A stretch of DNA of 64,000 nucleotides from Prorocentrum cordatum (lineage: Eukaryota; Sar; Dinophyceae; Prorocentrales; Prorocentraceae). A model generated the notes under the pieces. That model saw only the letters and a list, made by a program, of their open reading frames with translations. It did not search any database and was not told the DNA's origin. How positions within the stretch are numbered: position 1 is the stretch's first letter; each line of letters opens with the position of its first letter. Shown here piece after piece: positions 1 through 10,025 of the stretch. The translations under genes were made by a program, and so were the position numbers. The DNA lies in assembly GCA_963575745.1 (NCBI GenBank), contig CAUYUJ010017971.1, positions 593,873 to 657,872 of the forward strand, read 5' to 3'.

Positions 1-1440
1 GCGGGCGGCCGTGACTTTTAGGTCAACACGCTCGGCGCGGGTGAAGTCCCAGGCCGCCGCGGAAGCCGGCGAACCAGCGCTGCCCGGGCATTGCCGCGCG
101 GGGGCAGACACGGGCGAGGAAGAGAGGAAGGAGGCCTCCATAGCTGCAACATGGGTGGCCAGGCCATGGGGCGAGACCTTGGCGGGATCGAATTTAGCGA
201 ACGTCCGCCCCAAGTCGCTCTTGCCGCCGCGGGCAAAGCGAACCGCGATCATGCAGAGCCGATCGACCGCGCGCGCCCCTCTGGCAGGGCGGGACCGCCG
301 CGCGCGCACAGACCTCGGCGGGCGCGAGGCTAGGCTTCCCCAAGGTCAACCAACTGAGCGCAACCACGCCCCGTTGCGCCAGCAGGCGCGCGGCGCGCTT
401 CAGCCGCCAACGCCCCCGAGGCCTGCCCGACGCAAGCGCTGGGAGAGGCTCAACCGCGGGGGCCCGAGGGCACGGCAGGGATCGCAAGGGAAATGCTCCT
501 CGGAAGCAGGAGCGCCCCGAACCGGCGCGCCGAGAGAGTGGCGGGAGAAAGAAGCCAGAGAACAACGAGCACCCTGCCCGACCCGGGCCAACGCAGCGGC
601 CCAGTGGGCGACATCGATGTTCACGCCTTGAAGCAGGCGGGGCAGGGTAGAGAGGTCAGCGACACAGGGCGCGACCTCACCGGCGGCAGGAGCGGCGGTC
701 GAGGCACCAGGGGCGCCCCCACCGCCAGGGCAAGGAGGGCCTGAGCGCGCCGGCGGAGCCCGAGGGGGGGCGAGGCGAGGCGAGAGCCACGACTGCGGAA
801 CGCGCATCTCCCTGCAGGGCCGCAGTGCGTCGCTGGAGCAGCACACCCCTACGGTCGCGGCCCCGCTCTGCCCGGGCGCGCTTGGCAGCCGCGACGTCGT
901 CGAGTTGGCCAACTCGTCGCGACTCCCGCCCTCGGCAACCGTGCGCAAAACGCGCGACCCCCCCCAGGCGCCGCTGGACTTCTGAGGGGTGGTTTTTGAA
1001 GGGGGGTTGCCCCTCTTTGGCTTTGCGCGGGACGAGGTCCCCGGCCGCGCGGGCGCCGGCGGTGCTCTTGCTGCCCCGCCGCCCACTCGGCCTCCAGGAG
1101 GGATCTGAAGAAGGCCATCACCTTTGCGTAGTCGCCCTGCGCCGCGGGCCAAAGGGGGTCCACCGAGGAGAAAGTCTTGATCGCGACAGACACCCCTACC
1201 CCCACCAAGGCAGGGCGGCAAGGGGCGGGGGGGGGGGGGGCGCGCGCGTCGCAGCCGAAAGCGGCTGCACAAGTGTAGAAGCGACGGCCGATTGAACATT
1301 GCATGACGCTGCCTTCTCCAGGTGCCCCGGGGCTCCGAGAGCGCGTGCGTTCGAATGGGCGGAATGGCCGACTCTGCGGTGATCCATGTCGAATTAGACC
1401 AGCCCGTTCGAAGGTGCACCTAAAGTGGCGCAGATTCAAA
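1..1440 (-). other. Coding-like fragments, unassigned
   Basis: No gene can be named here. On the minus strand several short stretches read like protein rather than like random GC-rich sequence, but in different frames. One lies about 130-330 (it contains RLCMIAVRFARGGKSDLG and KFDPAKVSPHGLATHVAAME). Another lies about 560-660 (NIDVAHWAAALARVGQG). A third lies about 1080-1190 (KVMAFFRSLLEAEW). Long open frames on both strands are expected at this GC content and are not evidence by themselves. The pieces could be exons of a minus-strand gene that continues from 4.6 kb, or a decayed mobile-element gene. I do not recognise the family. A G run at 1227-1240 and several C runs interrupt the frames. 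Confidence 0.25.
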
Positions 1441-1943
1441 CGTTGGGGGGCCGACGCGTTCGGGAGCGAATGCGAACAAATCTAGCGCTCATGCCAGCGC
1501 GAGACAATTAGGAAATCGTCTTGCGTGATGCAGAGGCAAAGCGGCCCCGAGGGCTGGGCGCGGTCACCAGAGGGCCCCCCCTTGGAAAACCCACCTGGAA
1601 TGACCCCAACTGGGTCCAGAAATGTGCTGGGGGGGAACCGCGTCGACGCCGCGTCGACGGCGCCCCCGGGAGGGCGTGCGTTTTGCCCCATGCAGCCCTC
1701 CCCAACGCGGCCGTTGCGGCCCCCCCCGGGAGCGCGAGATTGCAACGTCGCTCCTGCGGGCAGGCCGCGCGCCCCCGGCCGGGCCCCCAGACGCCCCTGA
1801 CAAAAATCAGCGCGTGTTGCTGCGGCCGAACAACCAGCCATTAAACGCGCCGATGCACCCTGACGCCTGGACGCCGAACCAGCGCGCGCGCGGCAAGCTG
1901 AAAAGGAACCGCGGCGAGCGCCCAATCCCGCAGGCGGCCCCAT

Positions 1944-3691
1944 TCACCCTGGCTGACCCTGGGCAAGGGCGCGTTTAGGACCAATGAGAAAGGCAGCTGG
2001 GCCTCCCTCTCCGAGTTGAGGCGGGCCACCTGAACGGGCGGCGCTCGCAGCCCCGCGAGGGCCAGGCGGTCTCCAGATAGCCGCGCCCCCCCCGCCAGTT
2101 GACCGACGAACATGCACTGGCATCTCCGCGCTGCCCGCACCCCCGCCCTCCGCCGCGTGCCACAGTTCCGCGCTGAGCCGCGCAAAAGACGCAGAGATCT
2201 CGCGCGTCGACGCGCGGCCCCCCATCGGGCTGCGCCCGCGGAAGTACTGGAACATAGCCACGGGGGTAAGCGCGGAAAGCTCCGCCCCGAGAGCACGAAC
2301 GAAACTTGCCCTCGGAATGGGTCCTGGGCCATTCCTGCGACGTGCGACGCCGCCCGTCGGGCGGCCGAGTGTAGAGCATCGCTGAGCGTTCCCAGCAGAG
2401 GGTGCGTAGCCGCCCTCTGCGGCCCCGCTCGCTGGAGAGACTCCCGTAGGCAAAGCAGCGCCAGCTCTGGACTCGGGATGGCCGCGCGCGCGGGTCTCGC
2501 CCCCCACGGCGCCCCCCTCGCCGAAGCCGCCGCCCCCTTCGGGCCCGGCAAGGGCGGGGAGCGGCGGCGGGGCCAAGGCTGGCGGAAGCGGCGGGCGGAT
2601 GCCCCCCAGCCCGCCCTTCCCCCTGGATGTCACCAGCGCCAAGGCTGGCGCGGCGACGCGGTTCTGGACGCGCTGGGGGGGGGGCGACTGGGCCAGCATC
2701 GCCTGGAGATCCTCCTGGGGGGTGCCCGCGCGCGTCGCCTCGTCGGCGAACATCTGCGGCGACTGGAGGCGGACCCCCCTGCAGATTCGCGCGGCCCCCC
2801 GGGAGGAGCCATAGGCTGGGCCGCGTTCGCAGCCAGCTGCCGCTGGATCTCCAACTCGACCCCCGCGCGGGCCATCGGCGCTCCGTCATCCAAGGCCGCG
2901 GCGATGGCCCCCCCCCCGCTCGAGCACGGGCCGCGCCAGACAAAGGCTCCGGCTGCGCGCCGAGGCGGCCCCGCGCTAGCACGGGGGGCGCCTCTTGGAC
3001 TCCAAGGAAGAGGAGGGCGGTCCTCGGCGTCGGCGTCGCCCTCCAGGCCACCCCCCTCGAATTCGCCCGCGGGCTGGCACGCGGTGGCCCTTTCGGCGCC
3101 GGGCGCGACCTCGCCCCCTTCGACGGGCGCGACGCCGCGGATGGTCACGAAAACATCGCGAGGGCCGACGACGCCCGAGGGGTGTGGCCAGCACGCGCGA
3201 CCGCGAGCCGATCCGAACAGGACCATCCCGTCGTCGTCGCCCTCGTCCAGAGGGGCAAGAGCATTCGGATCCATCTCGGAGATCTCCAAGTCGACCGCCA
3301 ACACAGGGGTGGTCGTGCTCGCCGGACGCGAGGCCGCGCCAAGCAAGGGCACGCTGACCACCTGTAAGGGGCCAACTAGCCCTGATAATCCTTCCACCTC
3401 CGCCAAGGTGAGATTGTCGGGGGCGCGAAGGGACCCCGGCAACGCCAGCAGAATACACCCCCTGGCCGAGCGGCCTGGGGGACTGCGGCATAGCTCTCCA
3501 CGCCCTCGCCCAACCGCCAGCGATCGTAGCGAATGGCTGGCGGAGGAGCGACGGGGTAGAGGTCGGGCCAAACTGGCCCATCGGGGATGGCGAGCCCCCT
3601 CTGCCGCCGCAGCAGCGGCCGCCATGGCTGGCGACCCGAGCGCTAGCCTCGGGGAGGAGCTGGCGCTCCTCAGCCCGCGCCGCTGGGCCAT
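1944..3691 (-). other. Coding-like region, unassigned
   Basis: Two overlapping minus-strand open frames (3691-2630 and 2753-1944) contain stretches with ordinary protein-like composition. One includes NLTLAEVEGLSGLVGPLQ followed by an acidic patch (DLEISEMDPNALAPLDEGDD). The other includes MFADEATRAGTPQEDLQAML and later LSALTPVAMFQYFRG. The sense of reading seems to pass from the first frame to the second near 2,700, close to G and C runs. This suggests one product broken by a frameshift or joined by splicing. I find no conserved domain I can name. It lies downstream of the fragments at 3.8-4.6 kb and may belong to the same gene. A mobile-element origin is equally possible. Confidence 0.25.
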
Positions 3692-3794
3692 GGGCCAGGG
3701 CGCACTGCGCGCTGCGACCGCGCCCGTCGAGGGCCCCGATCGCGGTCCGCGCGCGAGGGAGGCCCGTCAGGACTCTCCAACGGGCCGCGAAGGC

Positions 3795-4575
3795 CCCGAT
3801 GCATTGCATCGGGGCCTCTTCGGAGGCTGTTGAACAGCCTCCGAAGAGGCCGCAGACGGCAATGGCTCCGAGCAGGGCCACGACCGTCGAAAGCAGCAAG
3901 GGGAGCAAGGGAGCTACCCCGTCGCTCAGAACCACCGCCAGCCCGAGGCAGGCGGCGGGGCAACCCGCGGTTCGAGAGGCAGGGGGGCAGTGCCCCCCGC
4001 CGACAGAGTCGTCGGCCTGAGCGGACCACAGGGTTCCCGCGGAGGGAACACTCTGAGGTCCCCAGGTTGGGGAAGCGGTTGGCCCACGAGCCGCTCGTCG
4101 AGCGCGGCGCACAGGCCCTGGAACAGTAGCGCTCCCGTCCCCTCGATGGCAACCTGGGCGAGTGCCTGCATAAAACGCCCGCCCTGGGAAACCACGCGAC
4201 AGTTCGGGCCGAGAAGCTACAGAAGCCCAGGCGCGCGCGAGGGGGGAGAATAAGAGAGAGCATCCCCGGGGGCGGCCTACCCTGTACAACCCCTTGGACA
4301 ACCCAACAGGAATCCGGACCCCCCCCCAAAAAAGACAACCCCCCTTGGACATGGCTCCAGGTTTTCTTGCCATACGATATAACTCGTAAGCGAGACGATG
4401 CTGAGCCTCGCAGGCCGCCCTGTGCACGTCCTCCTCGTCGTCGCCGCTCCACAACAGCGCGCTGGCTATCTCCGACGAATGCTTGGCGTCGCGGCCGCTC
4501 AGGTCCACGAGCGTGCGCAGTCCCACCTCTCTGCGGCCACCTACGAACCTTCCTCCTATGGGCCCAATCGACGCT
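3795..4575 (-). other. Coding-like fragments, possible exons
   Basis: Three minus-strand pieces look like protein. At 4575-4370 the frame includes VDLSGRDAKHSSEIASALLW and then an acidic, charged helix-like segment ending near MARKP. At about 4200-4070 it includes MQALAQVAIEGTGALLFQG. At about 3925-3800 it includes LLPLLLSTVVALLGAIAVCG, a hydrophobic stretch long enough to be a membrane segment. The pieces are separated by G/C runs and low-complexity DNA, so they could be exons or parts of a broken gene. No start codon or splice site can be fixed with confidence. Function unknown. Confidence 0.25.
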
Positions 4576-4856
4576 GGAGTATCTGACGGGGAGAAACCAG
4601 AGTACCGTCGTGAAAAAACACGACGAACGGATTCTTTTGGCGGCGCGCGGGGGGGGGGGCAGGGGGAGGGGGGAAGGCATCCTGGAAGGAGGCTGCTTCT
4701 TAGAAGGCGCCAGCCTTACATCTATAGATGAGGACAGCGCCTCCCAAGACGCAGGGGCGCTCCTAAGAAGCTTTCCTCCCTCCCCCTCATTATCCCCCTG
4801 GGCGCGCGACCGGTTCGTGCCAATTTGGCCACCAGGGGCCCTCACAGGGCCCAGGG

Positions 4857-5015
4857 ATCGTCCGAAAAGGGGGCGTCCAAAAAGGGGGGCTGCATATCAT
4901 GGCTGGCGGCGGGCAAAGAGGGGGCACGTCCAAAAAGGGGGCACAGGGCTGCGTCCAAAAAGGGGGCACAGGGCCCAGGGTCAAGAGGGGGGCGTCCAAA
5001 AAGGGGGGGTGCAAA
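4857..5015. repeat. Minisatellite, unit GTCCAAAAAGGGGGC
   Basis: Five copies of a 15-base unit (the first with one change, GTCCGAAAAGGGGG) are spaced unevenly. Two copies of ATCATGGCTGGCGGC lie in the same tract, after the second and fifth unit copies. The arrangement looks like a degenerate higher-order repeat. Confidence 0.7.
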
Positions 5016-5100
5016 TCATGGCTGGCGGCATTGTGCGCGGCCCAGGGGGGGGGGGCTGGGGACGTATTGAAATAATAAAAGGGCGCCGGGAAATCTGGGG

Positions 5101-5127
5101 AGATATCATGGCCCACGCCATGATATC
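5101..5127. repeat. Perfect inverted repeat, 10-bp arms
   Basis: GATATCATGG and CCATGATATC are separated by six bases. The hairpin sits just outside the left end of element M1a. Confidence 0.7.
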
Positions 5128-5485
5128 CACCCCCTCCTAGTCTTAGGTCGGGCATGTCCCCCTACAGGCGGATCTTGGACCAAAAAATTTAAAACATACG
5201 CAACAATACTCGAATATTTAATCGCTTCGCTCATTCCGTCGGCCCATATTGGGACACGGCTGTCGATTGCCTGAGTGATCGGAGTGAATGCGGGTGGTGG
5301 GTTTGGTTGTTGATCTTGGATGGTCGGCTTGGGGCGACCCTGCCGGCGGGGGCCATTTTTTTGCATGCCTGAACCGTCTTATCCGGAAGGTGGCGGTTCG
5401 TGAAACTTTATCGCAGGAAACCAGAAAACATGTTGCAGTCTCCTTTTCCTCTGAACTTCCTCCTTCCGCTGCTATGTGTAAACGT

Positions 5486-5818
5486 GCGTGCGTGTGTGTG
5501 TGTTGTGTGTGTTGTGTGTGTGTGTTGTGTGTTGTGTGTTGTGTGCTGTGTGTTGTGTGTTGTGTGTTGTGTGTTGTGTGTTGTGTGTTGTGTGTTGTGT
5601 GTTGTGCGTTGTGTGTTGTGTGTTGTGTATTGTGTGTTGTGTGTTGTGTGTTGTGTGTTGTGTGTTGTGTGTTGTGTGTTGTGTGTTGTGTGTTGTGTGT
5701 TGTGTGTTGTGTGTTGTGTGTTGTGTGTTGTGTGTTGTGTGTTGTGTGTTGTGTGTTGTGTGTTGTGTGTTGTGTGTGTGTTGTGAGTTGTGTGTTGTGT
5801 GTTGTGTGTTGTGTGTTG
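5486..5818. repeat. 7-bp minisatellite (GTGTTGT)n
   Basis: About 40 copies of a 7-base unit run from a short TG tract to a G run, with a few single-base variants. The cysteine-rich and threonine/histidine-rich open frames here are only translations of this repeat. Confidence 0.95.
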
Positions 5819-6000
5819 TGGGGGGGGGGGGGGAGGGGGGGGGGGGGGGCGGAGGATTGGGGGTAGGGGGGTAGAGGCGCGAGCTTGGGAAGTGTGGGTG
5901 GTCGAGGAGGAGGAGGGGGAGAGAAGGTGGGGGAGGAGGGAGGCGGAGGGAGTAGAGGAGCAGTGGAAGATGGAGGAAGGAGCAGAGGCACGGGGGATTT
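5819..6000. repeat. G tract and purine-rich DNA
   Basis: A nearly pure G tract (5820-5849) is followed by G/A-rich sequence with no gene. The strand asymmetry continues that of the minisatellite. Confidence 0.8.
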
Positions 6001-6385
6001 TGGGGTGACAGAGGTGGTTGAGGGGTGTGCGAGTTGGGGCCATTCTGCCGACATTGGTTCATTTGGGCGTTTGCTTGGAGGAGCAGGATGAGTAGGGGAC
6101 GGCGTGGAGGAGCAAGAGGAAAGGATTGTCAGGGACACAAGGGCGATGGAGATCAGGATGACGACGGGGAGAATCAGGAGGAGGATGAGGGCGACGATCC
6201 ACACAGATCAAAAGTTCCGAGCTCCAGAATCAAGTCGAGCACGTTCCCCTACGGGAGGAATATTCGAGAATGGTTCGAGACAATTGTATGGGGATGACGT
6301 TTCGCGCTCGTTTGGCTATGTTTGATGTTTGTTTGACTATTGCTCACTTCCACAATCCGCCTGTAGGAGAACATGCCCGACCTAA

Positions 6386-7641
6386 TTCCAGACCGCAGCT
6401 GTGCAAAATGATCAGATGCACGCGCGTCTTGAAATGCGCATATGAGTGCACGCTGCAAACACACATACAGTCAAGACAGTGAAATAAGGATCACCTTGGG
6501 CGCAGGAGGGGCTGCGGTCTTCGGGCTGTTTCTGAGATCTAGGTCGGGGAACCTAATCAAGGCCGAGGTTCGCCGTGGCAAGAAAAGCCCCAGTCGTTCA
6601 TAGTTTGGCATCCCTTCTGGTAGAACGCTGACTGTATGCAAACATGCATGTCTGCGTATGTACCTGTATATTCAGGTATGCGCATGCTGGGACATGACTG
6701 AAAAGTTGTTTGAATGCCAAGCACGTAGTTCGGTAGCGATCTAGTGGCATGCGGCTCATCCCACCACCCTGCGTGGGTCGTGGACAAACGAGTCTTCTTG
6801 GATGCATATCGAGGCGTCTTGGATACCCTTTGAGACCTTTTCGATGCCTTTCGGTGACATCTTGGGAGTCTCTGTGGGTCTCTCGGATGGCTTTTGAGGG
6901 CCCCCTGGGAGCCTGCTGACTATCTCATGGACCCTCTTCGTGTGGAGGACTCCAATTGGCAGTTCGCGCTCTCTCTCTCCCTGTTGGTGCATTGGGGCTC
7001 TCTTAGGGCTGTCTTGGGGCGATCAGGCGAGTACGCGAAAATCATTTAATGAGTCCGTGCGACTCAGTTATGGTGGCTTCGTGGGCAGGCCCCCAGGGTT
7101 CCCAAGAAGGCACAAGGACAGCCCCATGGGGCCATCTCAGAGCACGTTGGAGATTGAGACCCTCCAACTACAAACGCGACATTGGTTCCTGGAGAAGTCA
7201 CGCGGGGAGCCCCAGAAACGAACAAAAAACGCACGACGGTGCCGAACACATCGGCGAGTTGGTGTGTGAGGTTGTGGCAGAGCAGTTACCAGATTCAGCA
7301 TCGACGATTCTACGGATCTTGCGGACAGTCCACTCAGTACTTCGCGGCACGATGGCGGCTTGATATGTGTGAGGCAGTTGGATCGAGCGACCGATAGCCA
7401 GACGGGGAACAATACTCGAATATTCCTCCTGCAGAGGGACACGCCCGACTTAACACTAGTCGTCACCCCCCTCTGTGGCGCCCCCGAAGTTCTGGCCACC
7501 AAGGGCCCTCTCAGGGGCCCCGGGAGCGCCCGAAAACGACCCGGGAGGAAGAGCCAGTGCCTGGGGAAGGGGTCTGGGCCTTCGGGTGGCCCACGTCGCG
7601 GCCCCCCCAGACAAAGAAAACACGACGTCGGAGCCTCGGTC
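6386..7641. other. No gene seen; degenerate TCTTGG repeat
   Basis: At 6790-7030 the sequence repeats variants of GTCTTGGG and GGCTTTTGAGGG at irregular spacing. The same degenerate family appears at 31.3-31.8 kb and, in the other orientation, at 39.2-39.8 kb. A lone M1 right end lies at 7409-7453 (CTCCTGCAGAGGGACACGCC). I could not identify its left end with confidence; TAGGTCGGGG at 6540 is a weak candidate. Confidence 0.5.
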
Positions 7642-7990
7642 TACCGTCGGGGCGTGGACCTAAGGAACCCGAGAAGAAAGGAGCGAGGCCCCGTCTGTTC
7701 CATACAGTAGGGGCCCGACCATAAGAAACCCTCCACAGGGAACCCAGCCCTGAGACCCCAGGTCGCCCACTGATGTTTGGTGTGGGAACGTCACGTTCAC
7801 GAAATCCAGGGCACCCTGGAGGCAAGCAGGGTGCTTCTTGGCATTGGCATAGGCCATGGGCTTCCACTGTAAAATAAATTTAGATTTCCCATCGAAACCC
7901 TGAGGAACACCAAAAACAAATGGCACAACAATCAAGGCACACGGAGCCCATCCCCAACTAAAAGAGTTCCTTCTTCAGCGCCCGCGCCTA
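7642..7990. mobile_element. M4b, Tc1/mariner-like element, interrupted
   Basis: The left end TACCGTCGGGGCG and right end CAGCGCCCGCGCCTA match those of M4a at 50.67-50.85 kb, as do internal segments (CTAAGGAACCC near the left; CCCATCGAAA and GAGTTCCTTCTTCAGCGCC near the right). The element is split by M3a. Removing M3a leaves 180 bp, the same length as M4a. Confidence 0.75.
7703..7871. mobile_element. M3a, Tc1/mariner-like element nested in M4b
   Basis: The ends are TACAGTAGGGGCCC and GGGCTTCCACTGTA. Copies M3b and M3c share the internal sequence (CCTGAGACCCCAGG; CTGGAGGCAAGCAGGG). The TA-CAGT termini resemble Tc1/mariner elements, whose target duplication is TA. At 169 bp it is non-coding. 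Confidence 0.75.
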
Positions 7991-8003
7991 CTTCAAGAAC
8001 CGA

Positions 8004-8030
8004 TATGTGTGTGTGTGTGTGTGTGTGTTG
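8004..8030. repeat. (GT)n microsatellite
   Basis: A TG tract of about 12 units. Confidence 0.95.
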
Positions 8031-8179
8031 TGGACTGGTTGTTATGATGAGAGTGGGCCCGAATCCAGTCTGCTTTATCCGCCTCCCTCCTTCATCCTTC
8101 CGCCTGCTTCTTCCGACTGGTGGGTGCTCCGCGGCCTGGGCTGCAGCCATCCTCCAACTTCTGAGCCCAGGCAGGCCTC

Positions 8180-8296
8180 TCAGAAGTCTGCCCTGCTGGG
8201 GGGTAGGGTTCGCACGTGGCTGAGCCTGCCCACCCGGACGGAGCACGCGTCGTAGGCCTCGAGCTTCACCAGGGCGTCCTCCAGCCTCGAGCCCAT
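8180..8296 (-). other. Short ORF behind a leader-like motif
   Basis: On the minus strand an ATG at 8296 opens a 38-codon frame with ordinary composition (begins MGSRLEDALVKLEAYDACSV) that ends at TGA 8180. About 35 bases upstream lies GGTTGGCTCAAG (8341-8330), which matches the last ten bases of the dinoflagellate spliced leader (TTGGCTCAAG). The whole 21-base leader matches at only about 14 positions. It could be the start of a reinserted processed transcript. It could also be chance. Confidence 0.25.
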
Positions 8297-8924
8297 CGGC
8301 GGGCCCCCCCCCCCAGCAGCAGGGCTGCCCTTGAGCCAACCTCGGCACCCCCGCGCCTGGGCCTCCAGACACCCAGCGATCCGACGGCTTCAATGCGGAC
8401 GTCTTTCCTCGATTTCGGCCTCCAGGGGTCGCTTCCGGACCCCAGAGCCAACACACATGAATCTGGGACGGGAAACTGCGCCCGGGGAAGCGGTCGGGAA
8501 CCCTGGGGCCGCGGATCGAAAGAAAGATATCGGCTACACTCAAGAGTGACCCTGGGTAAGAGTGACCTTTGGTGCGCAGCTTTTGGGGGGCCACGGAGGG
8601 ACCAAGCACAAGCGCGCAAGACGCTACTATCGCATCTCGTTCGGCGATCGGGGGACCCCAATGGCCCGCACTAAAGATCACTCCGGCGAAGGGTCACTCC
8701 TACGTCGAGTCGGAAGGGGATGTCTGGGCTCGCGTCGATCGCGTACTCAGACGGGGGATGCCTCTTGCTCGAGACCGATCTGGGGCAGAACTCACTGCCA
8801 GATCTGTGCGCCTCCGGGCTGCGGACAAGAAGGGCCACCAGACGAGCTGAACGAAAACACAGCAGCCCTGGCGGGGGCGGCCACGTGAACTTTCAGAATG
8901 CGCGATGTACGGCCTGGCCCAGGG

Positions 8925-9100
8925 TTAGGTCGGGCATGCCCTCCTACAGCCAGATTTTGAAGGAAAAAACAAAACATATCAAACAAATAACCGCAAATAG
9001 TCAAACAAATAGTCAAAACATCGTCCCCTGGCTACTGTTACTATATTTGAAAATTACTCCTGTAGAGAGAGAGAGAGAGAGAGAGACACGCCCGACTTAA
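8925..9100. mobile_element. M1b, hAT-like element, 176 bp
   Basis: The left end TTAGGTCGGGCATGCCCTCC and right end CACGCCCGACTTAA form an inverted pair. The interior is AT-rich with the family motif TCGTCCCC. Imperfect 8-bp flanks: GCCCAGGG (8917-8924) and ACCTAGGG (9101-9108), 6 of 8 identical. The right terminal repeat contains a GA microsatellite. Confidence 0.75.
9063..9087. repeat. (GA)n inside the M1b terminal repeat
   Basis: Other M1 copies read GTAGAGGGACACG here. In M1b the GAG has grown into about twelve GA units. Confidence 0.85.
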
Positions 9101-9260
9101 ACCTAGGGCAGAGGATCATCCTTCAAGCACATGAGACCCTCCGCGTGCCAAACTGCAGAGCATCCGAGGGTGCCCTCCCCCAGGGTGGCACAAGAAGAAC
9201 GCCGCCCAGGCTCAAACGAGAGAACATCCTGGCACCACCCCAGAATCGACCTCGATCTTA

Positions 9261-9275
9261 TACGGTGAGGTCGTT
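9261..9275. repeat. LINE A target site duplication, 3' copy
   Basis: TACGGTGAGGTCGTT is repeated exactly at 16088-16102. It abuts the T run that is the minus-strand poly(A) tail of LINE A. Confidence 0.85.
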
Positions 9276-9402
9276 TTTTTGTATCCTATCACCCTGGGGC
9301 TTATCATGCACAGACAAATTCAGACGCCGTCTTACGGCCCCGCAAACAGTGCTTGCGCGGGCCCGCAGCCCACCAGGACCAGACCCCGAAGCGCGGCAAC
9401 CG

Positions 9403-10025
9403 TCACTCCGCGCTTTGGCCGACTTCAGGCCTGGGGTCCGCCATTCTGGCCGCTCTGGCGGCCCTGCCTCGCTCCTGAGCCTCAGCAGCGCTGGCAAAGC
9501 CGAAGGAGCCCAGGGCTCCCTCTAGCCCTGGGCGAAACAGCCTCCCTGGGGCAGGCGGGGCGGGTGCCCGATCCCGCACCTCTGGGGGCTCCACGGCGGG
9601 GGCTCTGGAGCCTACAGGGGCCACAAGGTCCTCCATGCCCTCAGGGCCCGCGACCGTGCCGAGCGCCTCGGCCCACCTGGCACGGGTGGCCGCTGTGGGC
9701 CGAGCCATCTGGTCGATCGGCTGCTTAGATTTCCCAAGCAAAAGCGACTGCGCGAAATCGTTTCGCGCCTGCGCCCTGGAGCCCTTTTTGGCCCTGGGGT
9801 CGTCAGCGCGCTGGGCCCCGCTGCAGGCCTTGGCTAGGCCTCTGTGGCAGTACTGGGGCTTCAGGCAATACATCCAGCACGCCACACAAACCAAAAACTC
9901 AGGGCCATCGCCGCCTGAAACGCGGGATTCCCGAAGACGGTGGCCGTTGACCTCCCAGACCCCCGACTCGTCAGGGTCATCCTGGGACGGGCGGGCTCGC
10001 GAAAAAAAATTGAATTTGAGCCCCC
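9403..10025 (-). pseudogene. LINE A ORF2 C-terminal Cys/His module
   Basis: The last part of LINE A ORF2, in the frame that stops at 9403. It follows an Ala/Pro-rich linker and contains NGHRLRESRV, then FLVCVACWMYC and CHRGLAKACSG. The pattern is H-x-L, C-x2-C, later Cys, then L-x3-C-x-G. LINE B has the same pattern at 38.6-38.85 kb (LICCRRCGAY then CKLEQVCFG), so the module is conserved between two divergent elements. I recall similar GxL-CxxCGAY-C segments in many predicted dinoflagellate proteins. A zinc-binding role in nucleic acid recognition is inference. The frame joins the upstream RNase H frame only if the G8 run (C8 on the plus strand, 10021-10028) or the adjacent T run is one base shorter. 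Confidence 0.55.

Larger units (their letters stand above)
5143..6385. mobile_element. M1a, hAT-like non-autonomous element
   Basis: The left end TTAGGTCGGGCATGTCCCCC is matched by an inverted right end (CCGCCTGTAGGAGAACATGC then CCGACCTAA). The same terminal inverted repeat ends six other loci in this window. At 1.24 kb it is the largest copy, mainly because a 7-bp minisatellite and purine-rich DNA fill its centre. It has no coding capacity. Possible flanking repeats (TCCTAGTC / TTCCAGAC) match only 5 of 8 bases. Confidence 0.6.

Noticed and set aside
1330-1440. tRNA-like GTTCGAA boxes.
   Set aside because: No acceptor stem or anticodon arm can be drawn around them. No convincing tRNA was found anywhere in the window.
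2112-3833. A 573-codon plus-strand frame.
   Set aside because: GC-rich DNA with no stops by composition. The protein-like pieces in this region read on the other strand.
5486-5866. Cysteine/valine-rich frames (CVVCCVL repeats).
   Set aside because: Direct translation of a 7-bp minisatellite that stays open in several frames on both strands.
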